Positions 61,489-64,000 of a DNA stretch of 64,000 nucleotides are shown here, in pieces. The stretch's first letter is position 1. Every line of letters starts with the position of its first letter. The notes under the pieces were generated by a model. The model searched no databases. It was given only the letters and a program-made list of their open reading frames with translations, and had not been told where the DNA came from. The stretch is from assembly GCA_002412775.1 (NCBI GenBank), contig DHVT01000028.1:1-64000 (forward strand). Direction: 5' to 3'. The position numbers were made by a program, and so were the translations under genes. Origin of the DNA: Firmicutes bacterium UBA5201. GTDB lineage: Bacteria > Bacillota > Clostridia > Peptostreptococcales > Acidaminobacteraceae.

Positions 61489-62638
61489 TATACACCACTA
61501 CTCCATCAACAATCGTGTGTGCAACAGTCGCCTGAAGATCAAAAGGATGAGCGTTCCAAATGACGAGGTCCGCATCTTTTCCGACTTCAATGCTTCCGAG
61601 CCGATCAGCCACTTCCAGAATCTCTGCAGCGTTGATGGTAATCGCCTTCAGTGCTTCCATTTCGTCGAGGCCCGCCTTGTGGGCGAGTGCCGCACACATA
61701 GGGAGGTATTCGAGTGGAATCACAGGGCTGTCGGTCATGATCGCGATTTTGCAACCGGCTTCAACCATCACCTTAGGGGTGTCAAACGTCTTGTTGTTGA
61801 GTTCGAACTTCGACTTGTTGCCAAACGAAGGACCAACGATTGCAGGGTAACCCTCTTTCGCCAAATGATCAGCGATGAGGTGCCCTTCCGTACAATGCTC
61901 AAGAGTCAACTTGACGCCGAACTCTTTTGCGATGCGAATGGAAGTGAAGATGTCATCCGCTCTGTGCGCATGCGCCTTGAGTGGAATCTCTCCGTTCACA
62001 ACAGGAAGCATAGCCTCCATTTTCATATCGTAAGCAGGCATTTTGCTGGCATCGTCGCCCGCAGCAGCCTTCTTGTTCTTATATTCAAATGCTTTCGCAA
62101 GTGTCTCTCTGAGATGTGAAGCCGTACCCATTCGCGTTGATGGAGAAGTCTTCTTTTCCGCATAAACTCGCTTCGGATTCTCGCCGAAAGCACATTTCAT
62201 AGCGAGCGTCTCAACCACAATCATGTCGTCGATTCTATCGCCATGCAGCTTGATCACGGAGAAAGTGCCCCCAATGACATTGGCGCTACCAGGACCAGTC
62301 GCCGCAGTGGTCACGCCACCTTTGATCGCATTTCCGAACGCCTCATCCCTAGGATTGATCGCATCGATCGCTCTCAGATGGGGTGTGATCGGATCAGTCA
62401 TCTCGTTGCCGTCAGCGCCTTCGAAGCCGATGCCCTCTTCCCACATGCCGATGTGGCAATGCGAGTCGATGAAGCCCGGGAAAACCATTTTGCCTGAAGC
62501 GTCAATCACTTCGGCATCAAGAGGTGCCACCAAATCCGTGCCCACTTCTTTGATCTTTCCATCCTCGACCAGAATGCAGCCACCTTCAATCACTTCGCCT
62601 GCCATAGTATATACTTTTGCGTTTTTAATGAATAACAT
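61478..62638 (-). CDS. Metal-dependent amidohydrolase
   Basis: A 386-aa amidohydrolase with FIDSHCHIGMWEEG (about 55-68, metal HxH), KAHAHRADDIF (about 219-229), LEHCTEGH and MTDSPVIPLEY with the metal aspartate near 314. This is the imidazolonepropionase/dihydroorotase-like superfamily; the exact substrate is not clear. The final residues VVYSAR and the stop overlap the outermost hairpin of the repeat array. Ribosome site GGGGG. It follows tex by 67 nt. Confidence 0.88.
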   Translation of the reverse strand: MLFIKNAKVYTMAGEVIEGGCILVEDGKIKEVGTDLVAPLDAEVIDASGKMVFPGFIDSHCHIGMWEEGIGFEGADGNEMTDPITPHLRAIDAINPRDEAFGNAIKGGVTTAATGPGSANVIGGTFSVIKLHGDRIDDMIVVETLAMKCAFGENPKRVYAEKKTSPSTRMGTASHLRETLAKAFEYKNKKAAAGDDASKMPAYDMKMEAMLPVVNGEIPLKAHAHRADDIFTSIRIAKEFGVKLTLEHCTEGHLIADHLAKEGYPAIVGPSFGNKSKFELNNKTFDTPKVMVEAGCKIAIMTDSPVIPLEYLPMCAALAHKAGLDEMEALKAITINAAEILEVADRLGSIEVGKDADLVIWNAHPFDLQATVAHTIVDGVVVYSAR

Positions 62639-62705
62639 ATTTTTCCCCCTAAAAAACTATTTCGGTACTCTAAATAAATTATATCACTCTTTTCACAAAA
62701 TTCAA

Positions 62706-64000
62706 TCATGATTCCTGAATATTTTTCATGGACAAAGAAATCTTGCCGCGATTGAAATCGACACTGAGAATTCTGACCGAAACCGTATCCCCTACAGACA
62801 CCACTTCCATCGGATGCTTCACAAATCGGTCGCAAAGCTCAGAAATATGAACGAGTCCGTCCTGCTTCACGCCGATATCCACAAACGCCCCGAAGTCCAC
62901 GACATTACGCACCGTACCGGCCATGATCATGCCCGCAGCAAGGTCTTCCATTTTGAGGACGTCACTTCTGAACAGCGGTTTAGGCATCTCGTCACGCGGG
63001 TCTCTGCCCGGTTTCTTCAGCTCCTCAACGATGTCCCTTAAAGTCATGATGCCAATCTCAAGTTTCTCGGACAGCTCGCGAAGCCCCTTATCCAGGTTGT
63101 CGCCGCCATAAGCCGCAATCTTCTCCTCGATATCCTTCAATGCGCTTTTTTTAAGCTCATCAAGATCGTAATCGAGCAATTTGAGCAGTTTCAAGGTCAC
63201 TTCATAAGCCTCGGGATGCACCGCCGTATTGTCCAGAGGGTTCACACCGCCTGAAATTCTAAGGAAACCCGCACATTGCTCGTAGACCTTTTCGCCGAGA
63301 CGCTTGACTTTGAGGACTTCCTTGCGCGAACTAAATTTGCCGTTCTCGTCTCTATACGCAACGATATTTTTAGCGATGGTGCTTGAAACGCCGGCAACAT
63401 AACCTAGGAGTGAAGGTGTCGCCGTGTTCAGGTCCACGCCGACACTGTTTACACAGTCTTCAACCACGTTGGTCAATTGCTCTTCCAGACGCTTTTGGTT
63501 GACATCGTGCTGATACTGACCGACGCCGATGCTCTTTGGATCGATTTTCACAAGCTCCGCAAGCGGATCCTGAAGTCTTCTACCGATTGAGATCGCACCT
63601 CTGATGGAGACGTCGATATCCGGATACTCCTCAGTGGCAAGTTTTGACGCGGAATACACCGATGCGCCCGCCTCACTGACAATCGCATAGTAAACATCTG
63701 TATCAAATTCTTTTATGAGTTCCGCCACAAGGGTTTCAGTCTCTCTGGATGCCGTTCCGTTTCCGATTGGAATTATTTTGACATCATAGGTTTTGATGAG
63801 TTTGGTCAGAGTCGCTTTTGCCTCGGCCACCTTGTTTTGAGGGGCATTCGGATAAATCGTGTCGTACTTGAGCAACTTTCCTGTTTCATCCAGAACGGCA
63901 AGTTTGCAGCCCGTTCGGTAACTCGGGTCGATTGCGAGGACTTTGACATCCTTCACAGGTGGCACGAGCAACAGTGATTTCGTGTTTTTACCGAATACTT
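62706..64000 (-). CDS. tex: Tex-type S1 RNA-binding protein, 3' part
   Basis: The frame is open to the window edge and continues upstream, so the N-terminal part is missing. The visible residues include LAIDPSYRTGCKLAVLD (YqgF/RNase H-like), then helix-hairpin-helix motifs (VAGVSSTIAKNIVAYRDENG split) and a C-terminal S1 domain with AGTVRNVVDFGAFVDIGVK and ILSVDFNRGKISLSM. Tex proteins bind RNA and influence transcription and are widely conserved. The codons at 63972-64000 read FGKNTKSLLL before VPPVKD. Confidence 0.95.
   Translation of the reverse strand, partial: VFGKNTKSLLLVPPVKDVKVLAIDPSYRTGCKLAVLDETGKLLKYDTIYPNAPQNKVAEAKATLTKLIKTYDVKIIPIGNGTASRETETLVAELIKEFDTDVYYAIVSEAGASVYSASKLATEEYPDIDVSIRGAISIGRRLQDPLAELVKIDPKSIGVGQYQHDVNQKRLEEQLTNVVEDCVNSVGVDLNTATPSLLGYVAGVSSTIAKNIVAYRDENGKFSSRKEVLKVKRLGEKVYEQCAGFLRISGGVNPLDNTAVHPEAYEVTLKLLKLLDYDLDELKKSALKDIEEKIAAYGGDNLDKGLRELSEKLEIGIMTLRDIVEELKKPGRDPRDEMPKPLFRSDVLKMEDLAAGMIMAGTVRNVVDFGAFVDIGVKQDGLVHISELCDRFVKHPMEVVSVGDTVSVRILSVDFNRGKISLSMKNIQES

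Noticed and set aside
1..64000. tRNA or rRNA genes
   Set aside because: I saw no cloverleaf with conserved TTCGA-type arms and no ribosomal RNA sequence; a covariance search would be needed to exclude an unusual one.

Overview
The window looks like the chromosome of an anaerobic, amino-acid-using member of the Clostridia (Firmicutes). Pointers are an NAD(P) glutamate dehydrogenase, thiolase, Rex, a 2[4Fe-4S] clostridial-type ferredoxin, formate-tetrahydrofolate ligase with urocanate hydratase, a CIRCE-controlled groESL operon, and purine and TPP riboswitches. The species is not identifiable by eye.

Region 1 (1 to about 21.1 kb) is the end of an integrative and conjugative element (ICE) of the broad Tn1549/clostridial type, AT-richer than the chromosome. 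Reading leftward on the minus strand it carries parA, parB, a giant SNF2 helicase/DNA methylase, RadC-like, primase and DUF6075 genes, a mobC and a MOBP relaxase, a VirD4 coupling protein, a VirB2-like protein and the start of a DUF6133-like gene. A 2400-nt group II intron with an intact maturase interrupts the helicase gene. A TnpV-like protein is encoded in a second frame nested inside the same helicase gene. Cargo includes an unknown 212-aa protein and a plus-strand HTH plus PLD-nuclease pair. The element abuts the 3' end of guaA, a known integration hot spot. The integrase must lie outside the window.

Region 2 (21 to 37.6 kb) holds guaB-guaA behind a guanine-type riboswitch, a BmrCD-like heterodimeric ABC exporter, a TPP riboswitch with thiT, groESL with CIRCE, an EAL-HDOD protein, an Ogg-type glycosylase, a purine permease, a DUF554 protein and fhs.

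Region 3 (37.6 to 49.6 kb) links histidine/glutamate catabolism and redox: a BTAD-AAA-TPR regulator, hutU, a PucR-type regulator, gdhA, a ferredoxin gene behind a Fur-like box, a uridine-kinase-like gene, marR, thiolase and rex.

Region 4 (49.8 to 64 kb) has an ABC-F protein, an orphan acyl carrier protein, an intergenic cluster of DnaA-box-like sites, the tsaE-tsaB-rimI-tsaD operon, an abg-like operon (GGDEF-like/winged-helix regulator, two M20 amidohydrolases, AbgT transporter), an amidohydrolase and the 3' part of tex. The abg-like operon is bracketed by two copies of an unusual repeat made of short hairpins joined by a GTGGTTTT linker and carrying a GGGGACAGGTCC core. Further copies lie at 44.5 and 46.6 kb.
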